This document shows, piece by piece, positions 24,067 through 39,000 of a stretch of 64,000 nt of DNA. Position 1 is the stretch's first letter, and each line of letters begins with the position of its first letter. A program made the position numbers and the translations under genes. Source of the stretch: Trogon surrucura (lineage: Eukaryota; Chordata; Aves; Trogoniformes; Trogonidae); contig CM036621.1 of the NCBI GenBank assembly GCA_020746105.1, positions 28,167,501 to 28,231,500 on the forward strand, read 5' to 3'. Below the pieces are notes generated by a model. That model did no database searches. It was not told the origin of the DNA and was given only the letters and a program-made list of their open reading frames with translations.

Positions 24067-27000
24067 GTGAGTACAAAATGTAGAGACTGAAATAGTTAGG
24101 GATACCTTAGTTTTATTAACTTCCTTCCTCAGAGAGAAGAGGCTGAAATATTTATGTGAAAGCAGGAAGCCAGTCTGTGATGTGTCCTGGGTGTTTTGGA
24201 ATTGAAGAAGCCAATCCCATGTGAGAAAGCGATCATTGCGGAAAATTATATGGATACTGATTCCTCACATTTTTTTCCTTCCTTGCTCCTTCCTCCTATC
24301 TTACCTTCTGAGTGAAGATAAAGGAGTGAAGTAGATAAAGCTGATTTCTTGGGTTGTTTGTTGTTTGCTTTTTTTAATGGAGAAAGGGAAGATCTGATTA
24401 AAGCATTTGTCAGAAGGACGTAGCATAGTCTCTACTGTTGCTGACAAGGCATCTGTCCTTTGAATGAGGGGGGCTATTAAATGCTGGATGTACTTGGGCA
24501 AAGGTTAAAGCTCCCTTTCTTATACGTTCTTCAGTGGTGTGTTAAGTTGCTTCCCTGTTAAGTTTCTTTAATATCTCCTTCAGATCATCTTTGATTTCTG
24601 TGTTGGGGTCATGTGTCTATAAATATTCTATACTAAAGGAAAGAAAGTAACTGCTCCAAAGGTGTCGACAACTGGCATTATTACATAGTCAAGGTCTTAA
24701 TGTCATGCTCTGTGGGCAGCAAAATTGTCTGATACTGTCTTGAAATGTTTAGCTAAGGACTAGCCTGGCTGTAATAGAGTTTTCAATGTGAAAAGAGTAC
24801 AAAAACAGATGTGTGGGTAGTCACTGAGAGCTGCGAAGAGTGACTTGCCTGGTGCTTGCAACATCGAATAACATTTAGATTCAAAGTTGAACTATTTCTT
24901 AGTGTGCACAGCCTCTTCTAAAGATGTTTAGAAGGATCAGATGTTACCGAAAGGATCAGGTAGTAACAATGAAAGTATGGTATGTGATTGAAGCAACTTG
25001 TTTAAGTTAAGAGTAAAAACTGAATCTACTGATCTCAGACAAATCAGAATCAGGAAAAAATGCTACAGAAGTCTATATTAATTCTATGTCTTTACTGTGA
25101 TTCCTTAAATGATCTCAAATTTTCGCTTCCCAAAATTTAAGATATACAGAATTATTACCCAAATCTATATTTAACTTGAGTAAAAAAAGAGGTTTAGTAT
25201 CGAAATACATATTGCAGCCTGCAGAATCTTGTTGGTACTTGTCAGTAAAAACTCTGGTATTTTGCTTGATTAATGCACACTAAGGAGGTAGTGTTGAGGG
25301 TATGTGAGAAACTGGTAGGCTCTTTTACTCGTGAATATATTAGGATTGTTGTAATCTCTGCTTTCTAGTGCGTGTCTTGTGAAGTGAGGTATATCACTGC
25401 TTTTGATAGGTGAACAACCTTTGAAAAAGTGATTTTTTTTTTTTTGTCTGCTGGGAAAATTTCCCTTTGCTTTTTCACAGGAATTAGTTTTGTCTCTTTC
25501 CATTTTTTGATTCCCTACAGAGGCATAACTTTTCACTTGAATCAGATTTGTATTTTACTGTATTTTATTGACATTAGTGATGATCCAAGGATTTTTCTTT
25601 TCCTTAAAAAAATCATTAATAAAGAAGAGGTACAGAAAAATCGAGGAGAATTTGAAATACAGCTTGTTTGTTTCAGGTCATCTGTTGGCTGGAGGAATTG
25701 TTTTTTTTCTGAACAGGTACTAGTAATCTTGGTAGCTTGCTCAATGAATGTTTTGAGGCTTCTGCTGAGAAGTTGTCAGGCTGACCTAGTAAATCAAGTG
25801 TAACTAAAGCTCTTTTGATAAGAGTCCTGCACCTTTAGTTGTAGAACAAGCTATGTAAATTTTGAGTGGGAGGGCAGAGCTCCTATAGGCAATGTGTGAA
25901 TCATTCAGCTGATGCAGTGATTCAGGAGCCTATGATATCCCTCTGGCTGGGATGACTAGTCCGATGATCTCTTTAATTGTGCAAATGGATTGTGTGTAGA
26001 CACAAGTTGTTTTTTTTTTTCTGTGTGCCTTAAAAGAACTGAAAGATTACAAAATCAGAAGGGAAGTGTAACCATGACTCAGAAAAGCAGCATTTAAGTA
26101 GGCAATGTTAGTCTTGATTCACTCTTCTTGGTTTGCGGGACCAGGTGCTTCTGGGAGCTTGTTTAGTGACTGTGTTAGTGAGTGTAGCCAATGGATAATG
26201 GGTGTGAGGGATGGTATTTACAAAGGTTTGCAGACAGCTGTTTACCCGTTTAAGCTGTTACTGAAGGTACAATGGTAGCTCACCTGTGTCTCAACTCATG
26301 ACAATTTATTCACAAGCCAGGTAATTTGCATGTAAATAGAGCATTGCATTTGTTCCTCTGAAGATGCATGTTTACTTCCCCATTGTAGCTCTAAAGATCA
26401 TATCCATGACTGTATAAACTTTAAAGATAAATCATATAGTGACTTAGCGAGTAGTTTACAGAATATTGAACTTTTTAGTGGGTGGTTACTTCTGTCTAAA
26501 TATAGTTCATATATACTTCAGTCTTCAAATATAGTTTATATATGTTGGGGTTACACAAAATATTTAACTCAAAGAGGACAAAAATGATTCTTTTAAGAAC
26601 AGCAAGCTCACAGTTTAATCCAGCTTTAAAAATCTGTAAGTCTCTATTCTTTGGAAGTTGGCAGGGTGTTTTTGGTTTTGTTTTTTCAAATGGACAACTT
26701 GTCAGTAGATGGTTTAGTTCTGATAGCTTTGAGTCGGTTGCGTATAGCTGGCTTGCAAAATCACTTCTCTACTTGTGCTTGGCTTTCCCTTTTCTTAGAA
26801 AAGGAGTAGAAGTCATAGGAAGGCTCTGTCTTTCTAGGCATGATTTTAACGTACATTATTTTCATCTTGCCTTTTAAGCATGCTAATAAGATTTAACATC
26901 TCCAAGCACACTTGTTATAATGAGTAGTGATGAGTCAGTATTGCAGCCATTAAAGATAACCCTACAGAGAGTACTTGGAAGTTTAAGTGGAATTATCCTA

Positions 27001-30000
27001 TTACAGCCAGGCTGGATCTCCTTTCCAGCTGCCTTGTTCACCTGTCTCTGGTGCTTGTTTCTGTGTCTTCAGTTGCAGGATTTTTTGGGGTGGTCCAAGA
27101 ATTGCACCTCAGCCAGGACGTGGCTTGTTTCAGTGAAGGAATGCATGTGTGCTCTGCCAAAGCCTTTTGGGTTGTATGTGAGCTCACTGTCTTGGATTAA
27201 TTGAGAGGAGAAGGTAAAATAGCTTTTAGCTGCTGTCATCTTGATTTATTTTCTAATGCTTTGTAGCTTTTTGTGTGGCTCTAAGGATTTTTGGAGGAAA
27301 GAAACTTTTCATTGATGCTATAACCGAGGGCTGGTTTAGCTCAGTGGGTTGAGCGTGGTGCTTGAAACACCGAAGGTCGTGGGTTCGATTCCCATTCGGT
27401 TCTCATGTGTTGCCTGACCTAGTCGAGAGGTGGCGTCCCTGCCCACAACAGGGAGGTTGGATTAAAATTATCTCTAAGGTCCCTTCCAGCCCAGGCCATT
27501 CTATTCTATGATTCTATAGCAGGCTTGGCATTTTTGCTTTAACATGATAAATGACAAAAAGTCTTTTGAGCTCTGGAAGAGAATTTTGAGCTTGTTTTTG
27601 AGAAGTAAGAGAAGATGCAGACTAGTGTAAGATTTTCTTGGGTTTTTTTGCAGTGCATGTTGTTTTTTCAGAAACATCTAAAACAGGGAGGTTGTGCCAG
27701 GAAGCAGAAAGAATCCACCACCAGCTGGTTTCCTGACCCTGAGAGGAAAAGTCTGGGAAGAAACAAGGTTAGGATGGAAGGGCTGTAGGCTGCTGATTGC
27801 TCCAGTGTGGGTGGAGCTGCAATATAAGACAGGATTGTCCAGGCCTTGGAAAAAGTGTTCTCTAACAAAAGTATTCTCTAACAAAACCTCAGTGTGCTAG
27901 GAATACTGAGTTCCCATTGCTGTTAACCAGACCATGAGTCAGGCTGACCCCAAATCAGTTTGTGTGCAAGGGTTGTCTTGCAAAAATTGTTTAGCAGAAA
28001 CCTAGGCTTGAGAAACAAACTAGACTTTTAGTAGGGTGATTCTAATAGCACAGTCAAAGTGTGGTTGAGGTTGGATAAAGCTTAAGCTAAGTGGTCATGT
28101 GCACTGTACCTGTGAGCTGGTGTCATTATTGTATGTTTCTTGAGCAGAGTTTACAGCTTGATACAATATGTTAATAATGTTGTTTTTTCAGTTCTAAAGC
28201 AGGAAATGACCAAACGCTGCTTAGTAGTTGTAGTCTCCTGTTCAAAGGGATACAACTGACCGGTTTTGTGTTATGTTTCCATCTCACCTTTCAGGCAGTG
28301 TATGGCTTAAATGACTCTATGGCATAGAAGTGACTTGGGTAGCCCGATTTGTTCTTGCTTACACATCACCCAGATTCTGGTGAAAGACCAATTTCAAAAT
28401 GCCTCTTTTGAAATAGCTGGTTTGCATACTTGCACCCTGGAAACACTTGGTTAGCATCAGCTACTTCTCAGCTGCCTGTTTTACCATTCATGTGGCCAGT
28501 TCAGTGTGCTGATGAAGGTTAAAACTTTTTCCAATTCTCTGATCTGCCTCATAGCAGTCACTGGAGTGCCTCTGTGCAAGAGTGGTAGAGGATATTTCTC
28601 TGGTGTTAATTCTCAGTAGAACTCTGGATTGGGTCTGCTCAATTGTGTTAACTTCTGAGGTAGTTTGATCACTATGGTGTGTTTTACAATAATTTTTGAT
28701 GAGGTACTTCAAAGTATCTTGCACATGGTATTTAAAGAAGAGAACTCTCATTTGATTAAGTAACTGCTATTTTACTTCCTTGCAAATTGAATTACTGTAA
28801 ATGTAATGGCTGATGGCTTTGTTTCTTCTGCAAGTATGTTGTACTTCGCTGTTGCTAAAGAAATCTAATGTGCATAGCTTGGCTGCTTCTAGTGAGAATT
28901 GCAAGCCACTTGCGTCTTGGCATAATTAAATTTTAAATTTATCCAAGTTGGTTCTATGCGACCAAGTTTATTTTTCTGCTGACAAACTGTTTTACATGTA
29001 GATACTTTGCATAGGTGCTCATGGGAATAACTTTGCAAAAATAGAGGTTTTGTAAAACTGAATATTTTAAAAAAATTGTCAGAGCAATGTCTGTATTCAG
29101 AGATTTGAATAAAGCATGTTAGTGAAAAATCTACTTAATCAAGAATCTGTTACCATTAAGATGGTAATTATAATGAAAGGCAACCAGTCTGGGATACCCT
29201 ATTTGTATATGCAATAGCACAGTATTAGTGTTAGACTAATATTAGTTTGTATACAGAATGTCGAAGATGTGTGTCCTCCCAATTATTTTTTCTTTGTCTA
29301 TTGTGTAATTTGCCCTGATCACTGCAAATTATACCAGCTATCTTCACCTCTTTCCCAGCTTTCATGGAGTGTTTGAATGAGGAGTCGTCAAAGATGAATC
29401 AATTGCATATACCGTGTAACTTAATGATGTACAAGTACGATTACTGATTTTTATTTTTTTCCTATTTTGTTTCTTCATCTGCAAGTCCCTGGGTTAAAAT
29501 TTAGGGGTAATCTGAGTCGATATTTTGTTTATATACAGGTGGATTTTAATGGTGTTTTTTAAATATGTGCTTTGATTGAAATTACGGCTTTAAATGTTCT
29601 TAGCTGTTCAAAGTCTGAGATGAGTAGTCATTGTGCTGTTGCTTATTAAGCAACATCTGGAAATCTAACTTACTTAGCACTGCTTTGCCCAGTTGTGACT
29701 CTTTTCGTGTATTAGTAGTGGCTTTGGCTGGTTAATCTGTGTGCTTAAGTCCTGAAATATGGCATATAATACTTGATGCCTAGAGAGAAGTGTCTAGCAT
29801 GATTTGAGTAATTTTTACATAATAATGTGAATGATGCTTGCAGCCCTTTTTGGCTTTTCTTTTCCCATCTACACACTGCAGAGTAAATCTAGAACAGCTT
29901 CCTCTGCCCTGAGTGCACTTTAGGGTCAGTGAGCAGTGAACGCAGCAGTACCTAATATCTACACATGGATTTTCTGGTGTAACTGAGAAAGGTCCCATTT

Positions 30001-33000
30001 TTCCCGTGCTGTGGGGAATTACCTGTGATGACTGTTAAGTTCATGGGGGGTGCTGCCTTTCCTAGAGGAAAGGGCACTTTTTTCCAAAGAATTTTTTCAG
30101 TTGTTGATTTAATCTGTATGTAGTAAGGCTTAGCTGGGGGGAGCAACCTCAGTCCTTCATAGAGAATCACAGACTTGTTTAGGTTGGTAAAGACCTTTGT
30201 AGTGCTACTGGTTGGACTCGATCTTAAAGTCCACCACTAAACCATGTCTCTGAGCACCACGCTTTAAGCCATATTTTAGAGTTGAAGCACACAGATTAAA
30301 CAGCCAAGTCCACTACTAATACACATCTGCAAGTTTTTTGAACACCTCCAGGGGTGGTGACTCAACTGCTTCCCTGGGCAGCCTGTTCCAATGCTTGAGG
30401 ACCCTGCTGGTGAAGAAATAAGTCCACTCTGAACCTCCCCTGGCACAACTTGAGGCCATTTTCTCTTATCCTATGGCTTATATCCTTTCAGGTGGTTGTA
30501 GAGAGCCATAAAGTCTCCCCTGAGGCTACTTTTCTCCAGGCTAAGCAACCCCAGTTTCTTCAGCTGCTCCTCTTGTTCTCTAAAACTTGATCAGCTTCAT
30601 TACTCTTCTTTGGACACATTCTGGCACTCAATGTCTTTTAAGTTTGTGGGCATAGCAGGGTAGAATGCTGTTTTAAGTAATGAGAGGGAGCTTCCCCGAG
30701 TTTGTAGAGACATCACTTTAGTTTGGTTGTTGAAATTGTATACTAAAGACAAACTGCCTGAGAATGGAGCAAGGAAACAAAAGACCAGAACAAGGATCTC
30801 TTGCTTCATTTACATGATTATAATGGAGAAATATTGTTATATGAACATATGAATTGTTGTAGAGTTTGTACATTGTCAGTTGGATTTGGTGCTTATTGAA
30901 AGTAAGTGGACGGACTGTTACTTCAGCTTAGTTCAAAAGAGCTTAAACAAAGTACAGATTCAGAGGACAAACTGTATCTAATTAGAGGAGAGGATAATAT
31001 AATGAGCCTTGACCCTGAGAAGTTATGAGTAGTCAAGCATGGCTACTGTCTGGGGGTGATACTATAAAATGACTAAATAGGGAATGACCTCAAAATGCAT
31101 TAAATATTTTGAAATCTTCATTAGTGTGCAGGCAAAGGGTTTAAAGCAAGTCACTGGTACAAGGATAATTCACATTTTCATGCTGCTGCATGGAATTGTT
31201 AATTTAGTGGTGCTCTTCTTGAGTAATCGCAAATAATTAAATTGGAATACTTATTTTCAAAAAGTATTTTATAAAATACAAGAATGCACTCTAACTCCTT
31301 TTTGCAAGAGATTGACTCATGGGGAGGAATGTCCTGTTACTATTGCCTGAGATTACAGAGAGTGTTTTACTTGAGCAACAGTGCTACTGGTGCTAAATGC
31401 TTCGAGAATGAGTTGACTAGTATATCTAACTTTTTTTTTCCTTCTTGTTTTAGCTAGCTGGGGTGGCCTTCCTTGCAGCTGGTCTGTGGGCATGGAGTGA
31501 AAAGGTAAGGGTAGAAAAGATTGGTCTGACTCTGGTGGCTGCCTGCCCTAGTAAAACCACTTCCCTGGGAAGCAGCAAAGGTTAAATGTAGCACCTGAGA
31601 CCGTGTTCAAATGACCTAACCTGAGTTTAGTTAGAGTTCTTGTCCTTGATCAGATGTTAATCTGTGGCCCTTGATGTTTAGACCTTTTTTTGTGAATTTA
31701 AAGGTTGATTAATCCCTAGCATCCTGCTCTTACGAATAGTCTTTATGAACTGGTTCTGTTTTGAAAGTATGTTTTCTAAAATACACTTTTCTACCCACCT
31801 CTTTGTTAAAAACAAGAAGCATTTGGGAGGAATGTAAAAGATCTCTTTATACTAAAAAAACCCACAACCAAACCTGCACCACAACATTCATCTTTGGAAC
31901 CATTGCTGTGAAGTATTACAATCTTCAGGCCATGTGTTGTCTTCTACTTCAACTCCCCATGGAGTTGCTTAAAGTGATTGTGTCTGCATGTAGAGGAACA
32001 AAATTGGAGAATATGATCTAGTTGAGGAACACTTCTGCTTGGTCCAAAGATTTCTTTTTTCTGAATAACTTCCTCAACCAGAGGAAGTGTGTGGGCACAT
32101 ACCTGCGGGCTTCTGTTACAAGAGAGATGTTATAAATGGCTCACCCTCTTGCTGCGAATGTAAAAGCATGGCTTTAATATGACTGCAAGCAGTAGGAAAA
32201 TTGACAATTACTACCAGATCTACTGATCTGCATCTTAACAGTGGAGGGCAGTTGCCTTCACTGTTCAGTTGTGCTGCTGAGTAGGAACACTAATTTTAAT
32301 CTCAGTGTAATGTTTCCTTGGAGTACTTACATGCAGCAGCTACCCATGTGTAGAGGTTCTGGGATTCCTCTGCTTCTTGGAAGTGAAGAAAGAGTTCTAT
32401 GATGATCTTAATGCTGAGGTATTTATTCTCTCTCCCTGCTCCCTATATGCCAGCACATGTTCTCACAACTAGATTAGGGGTATCACTGGTATGTAGTAAG
32501 CAGCCTATCTCCACACACAGATGCATTTAGCTTCAGTTCTATTGCTGTAAAATGATTTTCTTTCCAACCCTTTAGGGGGAGGGTGTTAAGCTTGCAATTT
32601 GTATTCTCTCATGTTGAAGCATTATGTTCTGTAAAGAAGCACACAGGATCGGTGTGGTTGGAATGACCAGCTCTATTTGCCAAATGGACTTGAAGTTACT
32701 AAAAGGCAAAGACATACTCTTTTTCTCTTCAGTTCAGTCAAAATTTAAGAAACATTTTAGCTCCCTGTCCTATCCTGTAATTAAGTGCTTCAAAACATTT
32801 TCTGTGGCTTTGAATATCTGAATGACTTGTGAAATCTGTACATTGTTTTTCACATCCATTCTGTGCTCTGTGGACGGTCTTTCATACTAGTACTATTCTT
32901 CAGCTATAGTGCCTGTATAGATCTGTCTGTTTACAGATAAACATCTTGGTGAACAATAGATGGGAAGTGAGAGAAAAACATTCCAGAAGCTGTGCTGCAG

Positions 33001-36000
33001 TGGTAAACCCAAAGATAAACTACAGGTGGTGGGAATTTTGAACATCCTGTCTCTCACTGGTGTGGTGTATCTAATTGGCCTATCCTTATGCTCTTAGTTA
33101 TAAGATTTTGTTACTCTGGACAGTCATATAAAAGTTAAATTGCATAAAATTTTGAAAGTCTACACAATAAAAACTGGGTAGATGTTAATAACGGTTTTTT
33201 TTGACACCGACTTCAGTTATCGGACTTCATTTCTGTATACCTGTAGGAAATCTAGGTGCTGTAGTAAAGGGCAGCCTGTGCTTCAAAGAGCTTTTGCCAT
33301 CCTGCAGATGACACAGGCAGAAACATCCTTCAAGAGATGAGGTGGAATGACATAGTCTCCTGAATTCTTGTTTGCTTCCTTCCTTTCTAGATTTTTCACT
33401 TAGCATCTTTTGTTAGGAAAAAAAAAACCAACACCCCACAACCTTCTTTTCAGAATAGAATGTTGTAAACATCAAATATGAACACGAAGAAACTGTTGTG
33501 AGCCAACATCTGAGGGTAAATAATAGAACCCAGTTCCTACCAACTTTTCTTCATAACATGCTTTGATCAGAGGAAGTTTTCTTCCAAAAGATAATGCTTG
33601 AGCAAGTGAGATTATGTGGGAAAAAAAACTTTAGTTTGGGTGTGGGAAGGAGATGGCTGGAAATAGTTGGCAAAGTGTCAACATCCTGGTCACAGAGTGT
33701 TTGGTTTCCTAGTGTATTGGTTCTACAAAGGTGCTGGATTAGCCTTGCTCATCTTGGCCTGTCCTTACTGAGTGTGATGTCATTAAGAGTGGTGTCTGAG
33801 CCAAGCTTTGGTTAAGTGGGACTCAGAATTAACCCAGTAATTAGCTGTGAGGTCTTATGGTTTATGAGTACTGTGTTCAGTTTTGGGCCCCTCACTACCA
33901 GAAGGATGTTGAGGTACTGGAGCGTGTCTGAAGAAGGGCAACGAAGCTGGTGAAGGGTGTAGAGCACAAGTTTTACGAGGAGTGGCTGAGAGGACTGCGG
34001 CTATTTAACCTGGAGAAAAGGAGGCTGAGGGGAGACCTTATCACTCTCTACAACTACATGAAAGGAGGTTGTACAGAGGTGGGAATCACTCTATTCAACC
34101 AGGTAACGGGTGATAGTTCAAGAGGAAATGGCCTCAAGTTGTGCTGAGGGAGGTTAAGGTTAGGTATTGGGAGAAATTGCTTCACTGGAAGGGTTACCAG
34201 GCATTGGAATGGGTTACCCAGGGCAGTGGTGGAGTCCCCATGCTTGGAGGTATTTAAGAGTCAGGTAGACACTGTGCTTAGGGATATGGTTTAGTCAAGA
34301 ACATGTCAGTGTTAAGTTAGTGGTTAGACTCATGATCCTAAAAGTCTTTTCCAATCTAGGCAATTCTAGGATTCTGTAAGACTGGAAATGTGTCACTTTG
34401 CTTCCCAAGACTTTCTGACTGCTGGGAAATCTATAAACTGTGACTACTTTTTAATAGGCTATTTCAGCTGTTAGTCACCAGCTATTGCAAGGCAATTCTG
34501 AATTCTACAGTTCAATTTTCTTTTTTTTTTTTTATTTTTTCTCTTCAACCAGTTTTGGTAAAAAGAACTCTTGTCTTGCTGTTGCCAAATTAATAGCTCT
34601 AATCATCTCTTACGAAACACAATGTGAAAGAAGATGAACTTCTGTGTGTCACTATTGTACTGTTAATCATTTTATCGGCTGATGAACTTTCTCTGTGTAC
34701 ACATTTTCTTCCAACGCTGTACTTTGAACACGGTATTCTTGCTAAGCAAGCATTTAAGTTCAAAGCAATATGGATTTTCCTAAGGTGTTCTCTTAGGATG
34801 TATATTCTTTGCACTTTAGCACAAATACTCAAGTAGCAAGATGAGAATTTGCGTTCCCTTGACAAAATCAGACTGCTTATATGAATTCCTTTATTGGTCT
34901 CTCTGATATCTTTCTGTTATACTAAACACAGTTATCTATGCTTTCTTTGCTTTCTGAAGAAAAAAAACACCAAAATACAGTAAACATGTAATTATGGGAT
35001 ATTGTACTGTGATTTTTCTTATTTCTGTTTTAAAGGGAAAGTATTGACTTATTAAAAGTGTTCTGTGTATTTCTGACTATTGCAAGGCTGCCTGGATGTC
35101 CCTACAAATTGTTCATGTTGGCTTTAAGGGTTTCAGCTGTTTGTCCCTTTGGTCTTCTGCGTGTTGCACCTTCTTGCACACTACGGGAGAAACTTGTGTG
35201 ATATGTATTTGATGAAATTCTAATGGTAGCTTGCATGTAAACCTAATTTATTTAAAACCTGTTCTAGAAATCAGACCCTCACTGTGTTAGCATTACACTT
35301 ATGTAGACTTAGAAATCCTGTTCTAGAGATGTAGGCAGCCAGGCTAAATAGGTAAAATTGTCAAGATAAGTCATGCCTCTGGATAGTTAATGAAAAAAAA
35401 TTACTGCTGCTAAATTAAGTAAATTGCAAGCATCTTACAGGGAATAAATAACTTGTTTTGATGTAAGGATTTTTCTGGGGTGAAAGGGAAATATTTAGAC
35501 TATACCTCTTTATTTCTGCAAAATTTTGAAGGAACGTTCCTCAGAGTACTCGGCACTAGAATGAGTGTAACTAGAATGAGAGGAGAAATCTGCTTCCTTT
35601 GGAAACCAAAACATGATTTTGTTCCCCTCCCTTAAAATGTCACCCTTAACCTGTTTTGTAGTTAGAATGTCTCTTCCTTTCTGTCACCCAAACATTAGGA
35701 TTGGAAGAATTATTTTCTTAGCTTTTTTTAAAGAATTTGAAATTGAAGTGCCCTTCAGACTCTGATGCATTTCAAGTTAATACAAAGCATTAATTCTTTT
35801 GTCTGGAAAATAAATGAATATTCAGTGATAGTATTGAGCTTTTGGCACCATCTTGTGGAGACTTGTTTGACCTAGGAGAATGTGATCTTAGAAGTTGACT
35901 GCACTGGATTTACTTAAAAGAATTAATAGCTGTAATTTTGCATTAATACTTTTTCTGCTAGGGTGAGGAAAATTGGTGTTGTCAATAACCATTTGACAAC

Positions 36001-39000
36001 AACAATAACCATTTGGGCCCAGAGAGTGGTGGTGAATGGTCCTGCATCCAGTTGGTGTCCTGCAGGGATCAGAACTGGGCCCAAGTCCTATTCAGCATTT
36101 TTATTGGTGACCTGGATGAGGGGATTGAGTCTACCCTTAGTAAATTTGCAGATGACACCAAGTTGAGGGGGAGCATTGATCTACTGGAGGGTAGGAAGGC
36201 ACTGCAGAGGGACCTGGACAGGCTGGGTTGATGGGCTGAGGCCAATGGGATGAAGTTCAACAAGACCAAGTGCAGGGTCCTACACTTTGGCCACAATAAC
36301 CCCCTGCAGGGCTACCGACTGGCGGGGGGGAGTGGCTGGAGAAAGGCCTGGCGGAGAGGGACCTGGGAGTACTGGTTGACAACTGGTTGAACGTGAGCCA
36401 GAAGTGTCCCTAGGTGGCCTGGAAGGCTGATGATATCCTGGTTTGTATCAGGAACAGTGTGGCCAGCAGGAGCAGGGATGTGATTCTGCCCCTGTGTGCA
36501 GGTCTGGGCCCCTCACCTCAAGAAAGACCCTGAGGTGCTGGAACAGATCCAGAGGAGACCAACGAGACTGGGGAAGGGACTGGAGGGAAAGTCCTGTGAG
36601 GAGAGGCTGAGGGAGCTGGGGGTGTTTAGCCTGGAGGAGACTCAAAGGGGAACCTTATCACTCTCTAAAACTACCTGAGGAGAGGCTGTAGTCAGGTGGG
36701 GGTCGGGCTCTTCTCCTTGGCAAGATGAGAGGGCATGGCCTGAAACTGTGCCAGGGGAGGTTTAGGTTGGATCTCAGGAAACAGTTCCTCACAGAGAGGG
36801 TGCTCAGACATTGGGATGCACTGCCCGGGGAAGGGATGGAGTCACCGTCCCTGGAGGTGTTTAAGGAAAGGCTGGATGTGGCACTTAGTGCAATGGTCTA
36901 GCCCATGTGATGGTGTTGGGTCATAGGCTGGACTTGATGATTTTGGAGGTCTTTTCCAGCCTCAATAATTCTGTGATTCTGTGAACAAGACAAGTTGGCA
37001 AGCTCAAGAGTTTGCAACGGATTCATTTGTAATCATATAGGAATCATGGACATTTAGAGGAGTGTTAAATGAAAAACATGCTTATAGTGGTCACCTTGTT
37101 CTTTTATTGTGTTTTTCTCTTTCAGGGTGTGTTGTCTGATCTGACGAAAGTGACTGGTCTTCATGGTCTGGACCCAGTGGTGCTTGTCTTAGTGGTGGGA
37201 ATAGTGATGTTTACTTTGGGATTTGCTGGTTGTGTAGGAGCACTGAGGGAAAACATTTGCCTTCTGAAATTTGTAAGTAACATCTTTATATAAATGGATT
37301 ATTATGTGTGTGAGAACTAGGAATGATGGGTGTGAAGAACTAGTAGCAAGCCGAGGTAATTCCTAGAATTTGGTTTGTTATGATGTTATATGGTAAACTT
37401 ACTCCCCTGATGTGCCTCTGAGTATTGCTATTAAAAGCAGTGTAGGCTTAAACCTATGTGTTTATTCCCCTTCCTGGAAAATGTTTCTTCCCTTGTTAAT
37501 CTATTCTTCTATACATGGATGTTGTTACAGTATGAATGCCAGAATGGAACATTGTCTATGTAGTGTAACAAAATATGATGTTTGGAACATATTTAGTCAG
37601 TTAGAAATTACTGACAGGAGATGGTAGAGTGGCTTGGAGAGACCGAAATCCTTTGAAACCAGAAAAATTTATTCTGAGTGGTGTGGGCAAAACTTTGAGT
37701 GTTGGCTCTTATTAGATGGTTGCTTTTATACTGAGGCTGCTTCTTCGCTTTAGATCTCAAAACAATTAAGCTAGACAAGAAAAATATAAAACTCGAAATA
37801 GTGCTAGAAATACCAGCAAGACTACTTTACCTCTGTTTGGCAGATTCTTGCTTTTTTTTTTTTTTTTAAAAAAAATTTTTCACTGCTCTGCATAATGACT
37901 GTGGTATGGTGCTCATCTTCCAGAGAAGTTCATGTGACCAAAGCCGAATGATCACCCGACCTCTTGAGGGTTTCTTTACATTGAATTCTCATTTAGCAGG
38001 CAGTGGTCTCATATTTTCTCTGCTGAGTGAGAATTTTAACCTAATTCTCTGTGCCTGTTTGTGGTGGTGGAGTTGGAGTAGGGATGCATTGAAAGTGAAT
38101 GGATATTTTCTAATGTAGGCTTTTATTTTTTTTTATTACAGTTCTGTGGAGCAATTGTGTTTATATTCCTGCTGGAGCTGGCAGTGGCAGTTCTGGCGTT
38201 CCTGTTCCAGGATTGGGTGAGGGACAGGGTCAAGGAATTCTTTGAGAATAACATTAAATCCTACCGAGATGATATTGACCTCCAGAACCTCATTGATTCG
38301 CTACAGAAAATAGTAAGTTCGTATCCTGTCACTCTTTCATACATTCTAGGAGAGATTTGGAAGTTCTCTTTTTCCTTGCAGATTTATCATACTCTGTAGC
38401 TATTAGTGCCATGTTACAGATGTGCTGTTTTGCTCTTGCTGCATTGAAAAACTGTGAATGGGGAAGCTCTGCCAAGCATCCATCTGCCTTTTGACCTTCT
38501 TGACTTGCTCCGCTATTCTGATCAGTGTTGCATCAGTTTAAGTGAGAAATGAGCAACGAAAACCTCTTTAATATGAAAAAAAATTGTGCAGTGCAACTGG
38601 TAGTCTGCACGCTTATTTTAAGCAGCACTGCAGTCTTGCACAGGGATGCAGTATGGGGCCTTTATCTCAAGAGATGCACCCCAGCTTGAAGCAGAAGAAG
38701 ATTTTTACCTGGGAAAGGCTAATCTGTAGTCAGGCAGTTGTCAAGGAAGTTTGAACCAACTTCACACTCCTGTGGTCTTAAAATCTTCAGTTACCAGAGG
38801 ACAGTGATGACACTAGGATGTGGTGAGGCCCGTGCTAGTAAGGGCCTGGTGGATTTCATTCATCAGCAGCTTTTGCAGTCATGCTCAGGAAACAACCTGA
38901 CTTTTCTGATTTTATTTTTTTTAAACTTGTGTGTGGTTAAAACAAGTATTCTGCTTCTCTTTGTATATATGTATTTCACAAAGAAGTAAAATGGTTTTCT

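Larger units (their letters stand above)
24067..31453 (+). other. TSPAN14: TSPAN14 intron 2
   Basis: 7.4 kb. It contains the plus-strand SINE at 27326-27518 and a CR1 fragment at 30162-30645. The rest is AT-rich with no recognised exon or RNA. Confidence 0.7.
31505..37125 (+). other. TSPAN14: TSPAN14 intron 3
   Basis: 5.6 kb holding two plus-strand CR1 copies (33866-34378 and 35960-36984). The second ends only about 140 bp before exon 4. No other feature recognised. Confidence 0.7.

Noticed and set aside
27326..27400. A genuine tRNA gene
   Set aside because: The A and B boxes and arms are tRNA-like, but the unit recurs three times with a fused CR1 tail, and the acceptor stem is not properly closed, so it is a SINE head.
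36013..36231. 72-codon frame as a host gene
   Set aside because: Contains the FADDT reverse-transcriptase motif and CR1 flanks; it is a LINE remnant.
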